Assembly (NCBI GenBank): GCA_964572685.1
Contig: CAZNFJ010000029.1
Location: forward strand, 1 to 23,675
Origin: UBA2653 sp964572685
GTDB lineage: Bacteria; Pseudomonadota; Gammaproteobacteria; Legionellales; Legionellaceae
DNA length: 23,675 nt
Direction: 5' to 3'
Position numbers and translations under genes: made by a program. Shown in pieces: positions 14,649 to 23,122 of the stretch (within the stretch, counting starts at the first letter, position 1; each line of letters starts with the position of its first letter). The notes below the pieces were generated by a model that searched no databases, was not told the origin of the DNA, and saw only the letters and a program-made list of their open reading frames with translations.

Positions 14649-17600
14649 TTATCTTGATGTAAGCGAAATGAATTTGTGGCGCTCGGATTCTATCATCACA
14701 AAAGTTTTAATCGAGTTGAAATTTTGTGATTCGTCACATTTTAATAATTTTCGTATTAAATGATATTCCTTCATTAGATTAAAGATTTTTTCCCCTTGTT
14801 GACTACGAAACAAGGAATGACACATCGCATATAAATGACCAAAATTAATGTCCATGGTGGCCTCCCAATCCGATATTGCCCTCCGAGTTTTGTTACATAG
14901 ATGAAATCCTTTTGCCAATAATTTCATGGCTCTGATTAGGCGCGCGGGATCATCATGAAAACATTGTACTGGATCTGGGTTAATGGTTCTAATGAGTCCT
15001 TGCTCGAGATCTTTTAAACCCCGACCGGTCGGATCATAAACATAACCCTGCTCATCTGCATACAAAGAATTGACCGTAAAGTCTCGATTTTTAAAATCTT
15101 CAGCAATAAAATGTTTAGGATTGGCTTTTGAATTGATAAAACACTCAATTTTAATTCGTTCTTGAGTTTTAAAAAATAATTGAGGTTGAACACTAGAACG
15201 AATCATAAGACCGTGAACAGGTGGATGAGAACTGACAAAATCGATATCATTCAAGCAATTGATATTTCCATTGTATAAAATAGTATGAATAGCACTGCCA
15301 ACTAAAAATAAGGCCTGATTGGGTTGTTTGAGTGTCTGTATGCATTGAATAATAAGCCAGGGCAAACGAATTTGTGTTTGAACCATATAAGGTAAGATCT
15401 TGGCTTTAAAATGAAAATAGGGCTCCCATAAACTAATCAAATCATTAAGGCATTCTTTTTCATGGGCAAATTCAATAATAACGTTAGTATGAGCATAGAG
15501 CGTTTTTTTCAAATTTTTATTTTTTAGCATTTGTTCACACATGGCAATTTGATGCTCTAAAATGCCATGTGTGAATATTTCAATGGCATCTTGCTCATCT
15601 TCAATCGTTAAGAATAATTCTGAAAGCTCGAAGTGTTGAGAAAACATTCGCATCGCCAATTGGTTTTGAGAACGAAGCACGAATTTATAAAGTTGGATTT
15701 GCTCTAGGTTTTGAAGTTCAAGTTTAACTTTGATCAATTCTATGGCATTAGGAGAGTTTAGAAAAGCTAACTGATAATGATACAGCGCCTTTCTCTGAAG
15801 AATACTGGGGATATGAGCATGACATAAAAATGCATCAATGATGGGTATGTTTTGATATTCCAATGCCGCATCAAACCACTGATGCCAGTCATCATCAGAG
15901 GCCATTGATAGAAAATAATCTAAGTATTGTGAAAGCTTATCTTTTTGAATGGCATCTACCAAAAACTCATAGCCTTTTTCTAATATTTTGCTTTTTATCT
16001 GAGAAGTTTCAGAAATGAGCTTCAAAATATCGCCTCTCGTTTCATTGAAAGAAATGCTTAATATTTCTTTTAGATGTCCCTGTATGCGTTCAATCCATTG
16101 CGGCTCATCCAAAAGATTTGATTTTAGGTGTTCTAGCATATTGATCCAATGATGGGCCTGAAGGACACTAAAAAAATGATTGTAAGGGGTAAAAGCGACG
16201 AAGTATGCATAGATTTGGACATCGTCCAGCTTATGAATAAAATCAAATAAGGCGTAAGTATCTTGGATGCTTAACGTCCATTGTGGTAATAATTTTCTCG
16301 ACCATAGTTCAGGATGATTGTACAAGGCAATCTGAATCAGTTGGCGGGCTTGAGTTTGAAGAATCGAATTGAAATATGCATTTTTTAGGAATGAATAGAC
16401 CAGGGATTCATGGGGTAATCTTAAAGCGTATTTAAATATATTTAAGATATCATCGACTTGAAGATAGGGTTCCCATACAGTCAGTAGCATGGGTAAATCT
16501 TTTTCATGAATGTGAGGAATAATTTTTTCAAATTCTTGGAGCAATTCTTGAATCAGTTCAGGCTCTTGATGAATTTTAATCAAGGAATCAATGTTTCGGG
16601 TTTGTGTCATATGGAGATAACAGGAGGGCAGGTGTTCTAAATACTTCAGTTTATTGATATTGGGTGTTGATAAAAGTTGATGAATGGTCTGGGTATCAAG
16701 TAAAGTAACAGGAATAAGTTCTAATAGCTTTGATAGAGTATCGATATTGTCATGTTCTAAGCAGAATTGAATCATAGATATGGCAGTATGACTTTCAAGT
16801 GTAAAATAAGTATGTAATTTTTCTGAAATAAACCATGTTGGGTTTTGATAAAAAATTTTCTCTAGATATATTTGACTTTGTTGTTGGAGTGTATTGCGAA
16901 TCGTCTCACGCTCGAGCATATTTGTTAGCAAAAGATGGTTTTGCTGATTGATGCCTTTTAGGAATAATACATGCCAAGCATCATGAGCTCTAATTTGTAT
17001 TTGAACTTCAGGAATTCGAATAAAAGATTTATTGATTTTTTTATTGGTTGCTAAAAACACCAATTCCAGAAAGTGAAAAAAGGTATCGCGTTGTTCAAAA
17101 ATTTGAGCCAGAGGTCCTTGATACTCAGCTTGACTCAATGATTCTAATTTTTTAAGGTGTTGTTTTTCGATGATGCTTAGCAACGAATCAGCTGTAATAC
17201 TGATTAGACTTGGCGTTGGTTGAGCTATGATCTCGGGTTGTTTTTCTAGGGTAGGCGCCTGAATTTTTTGCGTTGTCCAGGTCGATATCATCTTGGGATG
17301 TTTGAGTTTTTGAATTTCTTTTTGATGATATTCGCTAAATTTCCAGCCAAAGGGTTCCAAAAATTGCAATAAATATTCAATAAGTGCTGTACTTTGCTTT
17401 TGAATCAGCGTCGTTAAAAAAGAAATAAATTGATTTTTTTTCACTTTTTTTCTCATGATCTCCACCATGTCAAAGCGACCAAGTACAAAAGCCATCTCGA
17501 GTGGACTTTGTTGTTCGGTTATTAGTTGAGTGCAAACGTCGATAGAGTGATTTTTGAGGAACCATAAAACCTCATCAACATTTTGTTGTTTAAGGCCTAA

Positions 17601-19337
17601 ATGCAATATGTTTGATCCATTGCTGTCTAAGGCTTCCAATCGAAAACTTGGGAAATGTTTTATCAATAATTGAATAACTTGAAAACCGTCTTTCTCAGAT
17701 ACCAGTTGAATAAACAGGTGCCTCCCTGAATCGTCCATAATATTTAAATCGACACTTTCATCAATGAATTGTTTGAGTTGTTCTATCCATGGGTAAGTTA
17801 ATTGGTAGATAGAAACATAATGACGAATCAAAAAATGTAATAGGGGTTGACCTTGAATGCGCATGTTTTTATTTAATGGAAAATAGCTTAGCATATAACT
17901 GAGATACTCATGGTAACTGAGTGCCCAGTTGGGAAAATCATGCGCATGACGTTCTAGGAAATTTAAAAAATAATGGGCAAAATGCGGATGTAAGGTTTTA
18001 AAAAAGTTGGAATTATTTTGAATATCAATAAAATCAAAAAATGTTCGATAGGTGTTCCTGTTGTCTACAATATGATGAAAGTGTGGATGAAGATCAAACA
18101 ATTGATGTTGACAAATAATATTGGTTTGGTGATTTTCAATGAGTAATTTAGTTGTAGAAAATGGAATAAATTTTGGACTATCATCCCAATTTATTGATGT
18201 ATTCTGAAATAGTGTATCCACTTGCAACCAATCTTTGTTCAATGCTGCGTGATAGATTTTCAAAAAAGATTGTAGAGTTGGGTTCATGTGTGGATGATTT
18301 AAAAACCATTCGGCTATTTCAACAGGCGCATGATGGAAAAATTTTTCTAGCAAATGAATGAGGTATTCATGATGGCTTTCGGCAAAGATATCAACTTCGA
18401 AAACATTGTACAAAAGCTCTAATTGAGCAAGTTGCTGATGTTCAATAGCATGTTTATAAGAAACAATTAAAGCATTTCGAAGATAAGGTGCTTTTTTTAG
18501 AATCATATTGACTGATGTATAATGGCCTTTTTCAAATGCATCTACACATGGATGTTGTGATTTAGGATTAAAGTCAAAAAGCATGTCCGCAATTTGCAGT
18601 GCTTCATAACGCGAATCATTCAAAAGCTCACAGAGCCATTTTTCATCTGCAGAATGGCAGGCCAGGTGTGCAATATTTTTTCCTGTTGGCGTGGTTTGAT
18701 AAACATCTTGAGGATATTCTATTAACTTTAGTAGGGAATTTTTTTTATAAAAATAAACCGCTATCATTAAGGGAGTATAGTCCTCAAGTATGTTCGCATG
18801 AATCCAATCGGGTTTGATGTTAAAGATTTTATCGATAAGTTCAATATCTTCATTGATAATTGGCCATAAGAGCGGGTGTACATCAAAAATTTCATCATAA
18901 TTCTGAAATAGAAAATCTAGAACGGCAGTGGGTGCATTTAAGTATGAAGGGTTATTTTTACAGTTCATTTTTAAAATTTGTAGAATATTGGCCCCTAAGA
19001 TCTCATTTAATAATGGTAATGGATTGGGTAACTGACAAATTTGAAGTAAAAACGGTGGCGCCTCCAAATAGGGCACATGAAAATCATATGTGAGATATTT
19101 GAGCATAAGCAGATGGGTAACTAGTTCTTTGGGGTTATCTTGATTTATGATAAGTGTATAAGAAAGAATCGACAAATCTTCTCTTTTTTCTATCTCTGCA
19201 ATTTTAGGAATCAGGATCTTGATAGCAATATTGACGCCTTCTGATGATTTGCACCAATAATTGATATTTTTTTTTATCTCGTTCCAAAGTTTATTAAATA
19301 CAAGTTTTTGGTTTGTTGTCATGGCATTATCAATCAT
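14649..19337 (-). CDS. 1562-aa helical/ankyrin-like repeat protein fused to a PcnB-like nucleotidyltransferase domain
   Basis: A very large cytoplasmic-looking protein with no signal peptide. Ankyrin-like units are visible at about 185-245 (EDYTPLMIAVYF, GKNIAHLACHS) and 530-630 (DDSGRHLFIQLV, DSNGSNILHLGL, EQQSPLEMAFVLGR). Residues 700-1340 are helical and contain a long duplication: HEKDLPMLLTVWEPY near 944-957 and HEKECLNDLISLWEPY near 1292-1307, each followed by a RLP. Residues about 1340-1535 resemble the head of class II poly(A) polymerase/CCA enzymes: FLVGS (1344-1348), the metal pair D1364-x-D1366, RDFTVNSLY (1418-1426), YDPTGRGLKDLEQGLIRTI, the DDPARLIRA segment (1462-1470), and EYHLIRKLL matching the PcnB neck. 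The usual GGxVRD is changed to GSAIHT and the DxD-to-RDF spacing is shorter than in PcnB. Activity on RNA is plausible but not shown. No clear Shine-Dalgarno; start could also be Met6. Confidence 0.85.
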   Translation of the reverse strand: MIDNAMTTNQKLVFNKLWNEIKKNINYWCKSSEGVNIAIKILIPKIAEIEKREDLSILSYTLIINQDNPKELVTHLLMLKYLTYDFHVPYLEAPPFLLQICQLPNPLPLLNEILGANILQILKMNCKNNPSYLNAPTAVLDFLFQNYDEIFDVHPLLWPIINEDIELIDKIFNIKPDWIHANILEDYTPLMIAVYFYKKNSLLKLIEYPQDVYQTTPTGKNIAHLACHSADEKWLCELLNDSRYEALQIADMLFDFNPKSQHPCVDAFEKGHYTSVNMILKKAPYLRNALIVSYKHAIEHQQLAQLELLYNVFEVDIFAESHHEYLIHLLEKFFHHAPVEIAEWFLNHPHMNPTLQSFLKIYHAALNKDWLQVDTLFQNTSINWDDSPKFIPFSTTKLLIENHQTNIICQHQLFDLHPHFHHIVDNRNTYRTFFDFIDIQNNSNFFKTLHPHFAHYFLNFLERHAHDFPNWALSYHEYLSYMLSYFPLNKNMRIQGQPLLHFLIRHYVSIYQLTYPWIEQLKQFIDESVDLNIMDDSGRHLFIQLVSEKDGFQVIQLLIKHFPSFRLEALDSNGSNILHLGLKQQNVDEVLWFLKNHSIDVCTQLITEQQSPLEMAFVLGRFDMVEIMRKKVKKNQFISFLTTLIQKQSTALIEYLLQFLEPFGWKFSEYHQKEIQKLKHPKMISTWTTQKIQAPTLEKQPEIIAQPTPSLISITADSLLSIIEKQHLKKLESLSQAEYQGPLAQIFEQRDTFFHFLELVFLATNKKINKSFIRIPEVQIQIRAHDAWHVLFLKGINQQNHLLLTNMLERETIRNTLQQQSQIYLEKIFYQNPTWFISEKLHTYFTLESHTAISMIQFCLEHDNIDTLSKLLELIPVTLLDTQTIHQLLSTPNINKLKYLEHLPSCYLHMTQTRNIDSLIKIHQEPELIQELLQEFEKIIPHIHEKDLPMLLTVWEPYLQVDDILNIFKYALRLPHESLVYSFLKNAYFNSILQTQARQLIQIALYNHPELWSRKLLPQWTLSIQDTYALFDFIHKLDDVQIYAYFVAFTPYNHFFSVLQAHHWINMLEHLKSNLLDEPQWIERIQGHLKEILSISFNETRGDILKLISETSQIKSKILEKGYEFLVDAIQKDKLSQYLDYFLSMASDDDWHQWFDAALEYQNIPIIDAFLCHAHIPSILQRKALYHYQLAFLNSPNAIELIKVKLELQNLEQIQLYKFVLRSQNQLAMRMFSQHFELSELFLTIEDEQDAIEIFTHGILEHQIAMCEQMLKNKNLKKTLYAHTNVIIEFAHEKECLNDLISLWEPYFHFKAKILPYMVQTQIRLPWLIIQCIQTLKQPNQALFLVGSAIHTILYNGNINCLNDIDFVSSHPPVHGLMIRSSVQPQLFFKTQERIKIECFINSKANPKHFIAEDFKNRDFTVNSLYADEQGYVYDPTGRGLKDLEQGLIRTINPDPVQCFHDDPARLIRAMKLLAKGFHLCNKTRRAISDWEATMDINFGHLYAMCHSLFRSQQGEKIFNLMKEYHLIRKLLKCDESQNFNSIKTFVMIESERHKFISLTSR

Positions 19338-19351
19338 TAATAGTGTGCAAA

Positions 19352-19380
19352 ATTATAGCACAAATGCGTTAGTATGGAAA
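19352..19380 (-). promoter_or_regulatory. Promoter of the 1562-aa gene with extended -10
   Basis: On the minus strand TTTCCA (19380-19375), a 17-base spacer and a perfect TATAAT (19357-19352) preceded by TGC, an extended -10. The expected transcript start is only about 8 bases before the ATG at 19337, so the leader would be very short and without a Shine-Dalgarno; this slightly favours Met6 (19322) as an alternative start. Confidence 0.65.
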
Positions 19381-19449
19381 TAATCATAGATTCTCGGCAG
19401 AGTGTGCTCCGCTATTTTTGCTTAATTGAAAACATCGTGTTCTTATTTT

Positions 19450-19478
19450 TTGCAAATTAGCCATTCCTTTCTTATACT
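19450..19478 (+). promoter_or_regulatory. Promoter of the small Cys-rich lipoprotein gene
   Basis: TTGCAA (19450-19455), a 17-base spacer and TATACT (19473-19478) lie 32 bases before the ATG at 19511. Confidence 0.6.
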
Positions 19479-19510
19479 CTATATGCATAGACATCAAAAG
19501 GATAGAGAAA

Positions 19511-19732
19511 ATGAAAGGACAATCTATATGGATATGGCTAGGCGTTGTTGCAACTCTTGGTTTATCAGGTTGTTGTATGGATGACATGGGTTGTGGCGGT
19601 TCTAACACTTATGTCCCCGTTAGTTCCTGCAATACCTGTTCCTCACCTTGTCGACCCGTTGTGAATAAGTGTCGCCCATCATGCACTGTTTGTGGATACG
19701 ATGGTAGTTATGCTTATACCAGTTGGTATTGA
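19511..19732 (+). CDS. 73-aa cysteine-rich lipoprotein
   Basis: A short signal peptide with lipobox LSGC (lipidated Cys21) and a mature part of 53 residues with nine Cys (21, 22, 28, 40, 43, 47, 54, 58, 61), several in C-x2-C or C-x3-C spacing, and an aromatic tail YDGSYAYTSWY. The gene has its own promoter, an AAGGATAG ribosome-binding site and a terminator just after the stop, so it is a complete single-gene unit. No family recognised; the Cys could form disulfides in the periplasm or bind metal. Confidence 0.82.
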   Translation: MKGQSIWIWLGVVATLGLSGCCMDDMGCGGSNTYVPVSSCNTCSSPCRPVVNKCRPSCTVCGYDGSYAYTSWY

Positions 19733-19741
19733 CACCCTCAG

Positions 19742-19764
19742 AGCATCCCGAAAGGGGTGCTTTA
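19742..19764 (+). terminator. Intrinsic terminator after the Cys-rich lipoprotein
   Basis: AGCATCCC (19742-19749), GAAA tetraloop, GGGGTGCT (19754-19761): an 8-base stem with one G-T pair and a stable GNRA-type loop, followed by TTAATA, 10 bases after the stop codon. Confidence 0.75.
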
Positions 19765-19936
19765 ATACAAATCCTGCTTAAATTGTTTACATTTTAATAT
19801 AATTAGTTTAAAATTAAACTTGATTTTAAAATAAACATAGATATCTATAAATGAACTATTGTAACTTAATGAAAATTATGTCATGGTGTGAGCTTCGTAT
19901 TTTTTTATTGAATTATTTTTCTTAGGTTGTTTGATT

Positions 19937-21142
19937 ATGGCTGCAAATACTCGAGATAATTATCTGTCCTACCATCAAAATTCTTATTTTTCAGAACTTA
20001 ATGAATCACTTCTAAATCATTTATCTGAATCCAACTCAGCATTGTTTTCTATTGCAAAGAAGAATCATATCCAGCTTTTAAATAAAAAACATGAAATTGA
20101 TTGTCTTTTGAATCGCAAAAATGAAATTCAAAAAAATATTGCTCAGTTTGAAAAATACGGCGAACCTGTTAGTGATTTTTATACTGGCATATCAATAACA
20201 AATTCTGTCAAAGACACCATTACTCAAATGAATAATCCGCGTTTAGATCATGCGGTGTGGTCTCGAAATATGGCAGAAGTCATGATTTTATTTTTGGGTG
20301 TATCTACCCCTGAGCTTTCAAGGCTTCTCGCGCTCATCAGTGTTATTAATGGCTATGCAAGCTATGGTTTTTATGTGGTTCGTGGTGGTATCGATTTGGC
20401 AGTTGGTGTTTCTCATGTGCTCGATACTAAGCTCGATGAGTTAGGTATTGATCAAAATGACAGGTTCCAATTTCAAAAGGAACAACGTTATGGTCGTATC
20501 ACCAATGATATTGCTTTATGGGCGCCCGTCAATTTTACCACTTTTCATTATTTATATGGTCCGGGATTTTTAGGATTTTTAGGTACCGTATTAACGGTTG
20601 CCCTATTAGTGGGTGATACTTTGTTAACTTATGTGGTTTATCGACATAAGGAATCTCAATTCCAAGAATTTTTCAAATCGATTGAGGATGAGGCTTATAA
20701 ATCTGAACTTAAAAAAATACATGATGAACAACAGGAAAAATTATTTTATACCATGGTTTACCAGGGTTTGTTGGTAGCGTCATTTAGTTTGTTTTTAGCC
20801 AATACCTTGCCTTTTATCCTTACTGGTTCAATTGCGATTTGCATATTGCAAGTGTTATTTAAGGAAAAAGATTTATATCTTGATCTGTTAAAAACAAAGG
20901 CCGGTTCAAATGAAGAATTTGTCATTCAAGCGAAAATGTTTATTAGTTTGTTAGAGCATTTATCAATACCTGCAATATTTTTAGTTGCAGGTTTGGTGGT
21001 GATGCCGATGCTTCCTGGTATTTCACCTTTATTGATATTACTTGGATGTTGTGCTGTTAGCGCCTTGATGATGAAAGCATCTGCGGATTTATCCGCGCAT
21101 GTTGAAAATAGTTACCCTAAAATACAGCCACAGACTCCCTAG
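19937..21142 (+). CDS. 401-aa multi-pass membrane protein of unknown function
   Basis: No family recognised. Residues 1-105 are polar and helical with a possible coiled coil (IQLLNKKHEIDCLLNRKNEI). After that about six hydrophobic stretches follow: near 112-125, 128-158, 207-235, 270-308 (long enough for two) and 340-378 (also two). A charged cytosolic-looking loop (YRHKESQFQEFFKSIEDEAYKSE continuing to residue 268, broken here) separates the third and fourth. I chose the ATG at 19937 rather than the TTG six bases upstream; the ribosome-binding site is weak (TTAGG). The 172 bases upstream (19765-19936) are AT-rich with no convincing promoter. The end overlaps the opposite-strand Cys-rich gene by 26 bases. 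A secreted membrane effector or an ordinary inner-membrane protein are both possible. Confidence 0.8.
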   Translation: MAANTRDNYLSYHQNSYFSELNESLLNHLSESNSALFSIAKKNHIQLLNKKHEIDCLLNRKNEIQKNIAQFEKYGEPVSDFYTGISITNSVKDTITQMNNPRLDHAVWSRNMAEVMILFLGVSTPELSRLLALISVINGYASYGFYVVRGGIDLAVGVSHVLDTKLDELGIDQNDRFQFQKEQRYGRITNDIALWAPVNFTTFHYLYGPGFLGFLGTVLTVALLVGDTLLTYVVYRHKESQFQEFFKSIEDEAYKSELKKIHDEQQEKLFYTMVYQGLLVASFSLFLANTLPFILTGSIAICILQVLFKEKDLYLDLLKTKAGSNEEFVIQAKMFISLLEHLSIPAIFLVAGLVVMPMLPGISPLLILLGCCAVSALMMKASADLSAHVENSYPKIQPQTP

Positions 21143-21437
21143 GGCGTGCGCTACATATTTCAGAAATAACGCCATTTCGGCATAAGACTTTGCCAAAGGG
21201 CGTTATTTTTTTTACACCCCCTTGCCACATACAGCAACCTTTGAATTTTTGCAAATCCATCACTGCATGCCTTGTGCTATAGCACTGGGATATTGAACCA
21301 TTGCGACAAATAAAACGACCACTTGAGCTATCTGCATATAAAATCCCGCCATACCCCTCACAACAACGCGGACAATCATTAGCAAAAATAGAACAGGAAA
21401 CAACGATAAATACACCGCATATCCATCGAATGTTCAT
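21117..21437 (-). CDS. 106-aa secreted Cys-rich protein with internal duplication
   Basis: A signal peptide, probably cleaved after residue 19 (SIFA|N), is followed by two copies of a roughly 32-residue unit at 25-56 and 68-99. Each has CC, then GG, then SGRFICRNGSIS or FGKVLCRNGVIS, then a final C: spacing CC-x17-C-x7-C and CC-x16-C-x8-C. Nine Cys remain in the mature protein, which suggests disulfides in the periplasm or outside the cell. The gene begins 21 bases after the rmuC stop, so it is probably in the rmuC transcript. The Shine-Dalgarno is weak (GAGCG). The tail overlaps the 401-aa membrane protein gene tail to tail. No family recognised with confidence. Confidence 0.78.
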   Translation of the reverse strand: MNIRWICGVFIVVSCSIFANDCPRCCEGYGGILYADSSSGRFICRNGSISQCYSTRHAVMDLQKFKGCCMWQGGVKKITPFGKVLCRNGVISEICSARPRESVAVF

Positions 21438-21458
21438 GTTTGGCGCTCATTATTTAGT

Positions 21459-22679
21459 TTAGTCTACATTAAGCATAGCATCGATTTCTTGTTCTGCTGG
21501 GAGTGCTGACAAATCAGCTGACTCGATGCGTTGAAACTGCTGACTGATTTTTTTAGCAGAAATATGCACTTCACTCATGTCTTGATGCGCTTGATCGATA
21601 TGTTTAGATAATTTTTCCATGCGTTTGTCAAAACGTGAAAAATCTTGCGCGAGGGCGTGTAAATGTTTTTGAATAATATGAACCTGTTGGCGCGTGGCAT
21701 CGTCTTTTAGAACCGCCTTGGCTGTGGTGAGAACGGCCATGAGGGTGCTAGGTGAAACAAGCCAGACATTGAGACGTTGTGACAATTCAATCAATTCTGG
21801 ATAGTTGGTATGAATCTCTGCAAAAATAGCCTCCGCTGGAATAAACATCAATGCACCTTCGGATGTTTCAGGGGGGAGAATATATTTTTCAGCGATATCT
21901 CGGATATGTTTTTGAATATCTTGTTTGAATTGTTGTTGATGAATTTTTCTATCATTTGAATCAGGGGATAAAGCCATCAGTTTTTGGAAGTTTTCTAATG
22001 GGAATTTGGAATCAATCACAATATTACCAGTGGGGGGAGGTAGCAATAGAAGGCAATCCGCACGCTTTTGATTACTTAAGGTATGTTGTAAATGATAATG
22101 CTGGGCAGGGAGCATATTCGCAAGTAATGTCTGTAACTGAATTTCACCAAAAGCACCTCTGGCTCGTTTATCAATTAAGATATCTTGTAGACTCACCACA
22201 TGAGTTGATAGCTCTGAAATTTTCTTTTGTGCTTCATCAATCATGACCAACCGCTTGAGTACATCGCTAAAGGTGGCTGATGTTTTTTCAAACCCTTCAT
22301 TTAACTTGGATTGCATCAGTTGTGTCATGGTTTTTAAGTGTTGTTGGGTGTCTTGAGTCATGGTTTGCAAATGTAAGGACAAACCTTGATTTTGTTGTTG
22401 CATGTATTGATTGATTTGTTCACGAATATCTTGCATTTGTTTGAGCATGTGATCTTGAATTGCATGTTGTTGTTGAATATTTTGTTGAATAATTTGTTCA
22501 AACCATTGTTGTTTAAATAAGTAATATTCTTGTTGCCATTGGGTTTGTTGCTGTTGCAAACTTTTTTCTAGTTGAACTTTGAATTTTTTGAAAAAAAAGG
22601 CCAATGTAACGATGATGAACACACTACCCAAAGTTATTTGAATGGTGTTAAGATGAGCAAGTATACTGGAGAAATTCAT
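21459..22679 (-). CDS. rmuC: RmuC family protein (DNA recombination/rearrangement)
   Basis: RmuC limits inversions at short inverted repeats in E. coli and has a nuclease-like fold; its mechanism is not settled. From the ATG at 22679 (MNFSSILAHL, like MDFS in E. coli) it is 406 aa. There is one N-terminal membrane segment at about 13-31, a Gln-rich coiled coil at 33-165, and the RmuC domain at about 168-360 with DKRARGAFGEIQL, RADCLLLLPP, NIVIDSKFPLENF, EGALMFIPAEAIFAEI and VWLVSPSTLMAVL. In-frame starts at 22709 (ATG) and 22724 (TTG) exist but would put extra polar residues before the anchor. It is divergent from crcB with 57 bases between and is followed by the 106-aa gene. Confidence 0.94.
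   Translation of the reverse strand: MNFSSILAHLNTIQITLGSVFIIVTLAFFFKKFKVQLEKSLQQQQTQWQQEYYLFKQQWFEQIIQQNIQQQHAIQDHMLKQMQDIREQINQYMQQQNQGLSLHLQTMTQDTQQHLKTMTQLMQSKLNEGFEKTSATFSDVLKRLVMIDEAQKKISELSTHVVSLQDILIDKRARGAFGEIQLQTLLANMLPAQHYHLQHTLSNQKRADCLLLLPPPTGNIVIDSKFPLENFQKLMALSPDSNDRKIHQQQFKQDIQKHIRDIAEKYILPPETSEGALMFIPAEAIFAEIHTNYPELIELSQRLNVWLVSPSTLMAVLTTAKAVLKDDATRQQVHIIQKHLHALAQDFSRFDKRMEKLSKHIDQAHQDMSEVHISAKKISQQFQRIESADLSALPAEQEIDAMLNVD
22638..22667 (+). promoter_or_regulatory. Probable crcB promoter inside the 5' end of rmuC
   Basis: TTGAAT (22638-22643), an 18-base spacer and TATACT (22662-22667) point toward crcB and lie within the rmuC coding sequence, giving a leader of about 63 bases. 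The leader is too short and unlike a fluoride riboswitch. Confidence 0.5.
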
Positions 22680-22736
22680 GTTGGACTCAAGGTCAATTTT
22701 TTCAAACATCTTATCATAAATCAAGAAGGATGCCGA

Positions 22737-23114
22737 ATGCTATATTTTATGATTTTTATAGGGGCTGGTTTGGGAGGACTCTTAAGGGTGCTGGTGTCTG
22801 ATGGGATCAAAACTTTGTTAGATACAGCTTTTCCTTATGCCACATTGTTGGTGAATATTTCCGGTTGTTTTTTGATGGGATTGTTGGTTTCTACTTTGCT
22901 CGAGCGTCCTTTTAGTTCTACTTATTATTTTCGTGAAGTTTTGGCAATAGGATTTTTAGGTGGTTATACGACCTTTTCAACATTCTCTATTGAAGCATTA
23001 GAGCTTATCATGAAGCAGCAATGGTACTCAATGGCAGTCTATTTAAGCGGTCATTATATTTTAACTATAGGGTGCTGTGCTTTGGGTTATGGCTTGGGGA
23101 AGCAATTTACCTAA
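22737..23114 (+). CDS. crcB: CrcB/FluC fluoride ion channel
   Basis: Small dimeric inner-membrane channel that exports fluoride. At 125 aa with four membrane segments it has normal length. Family motifs: GAGLGGLLRVLVS (9-21), TLLVNISGCFLMGLL (36-50, with the conserved Asn40) and GFLGGYTTFSTFSIEALEL (72-90, with the Phe pair lining the pore). The start at 22737 is set by AAGAAGGA upstream; the frame is open further upstream but that part lies over rmuC on the other strand. No fluoride riboswitch is seen. Confidence 0.95.
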   Translation: MLYFMIFIGAGLGGLLRVLVSDGIKTLLDTAFPYATLLVNISGCFLMGLLVSTLLERPFSSTYYFREVLAIGFLGGYTTFSTFSIEALELIMKQQWYSMAVYLSGHYILTIGCCALGYGLGKQFT

Positions 23115-23122
23115 AGCTTATA

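Noticed and set aside
19770..19810. TTAATAT and CTTAA motifs that recall half-sites of the Legionella/Coxiella PmrA regulator of secretion effectors
   Set aside because: The stretch is extremely AT-rich, the two motifs do not have the required tandem spacing, and single matches are expected by chance.
19837..19848. Perfect 12-base palindrome ATAGATATCTAT upstream of the 401-aa membrane protein
   Set aside because: It is AT-rich, short and without a loop or a matching second copy; chance is a sufficient explanation.
22572..22736. Extended N-terminus for crcB
   Set aside because: The added residues are polar, cover the rmuC 5' end on the other strand, and are absent from the CrcB family; the AAGGA-preceded ATG at 22737 gives normal length.
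22680..22736. Possible fluoride riboswitch before crcB
   Set aside because: Only 57 bases separate the divergent genes and no pseudoknot-like conserved elements of the crcB motif are visible.
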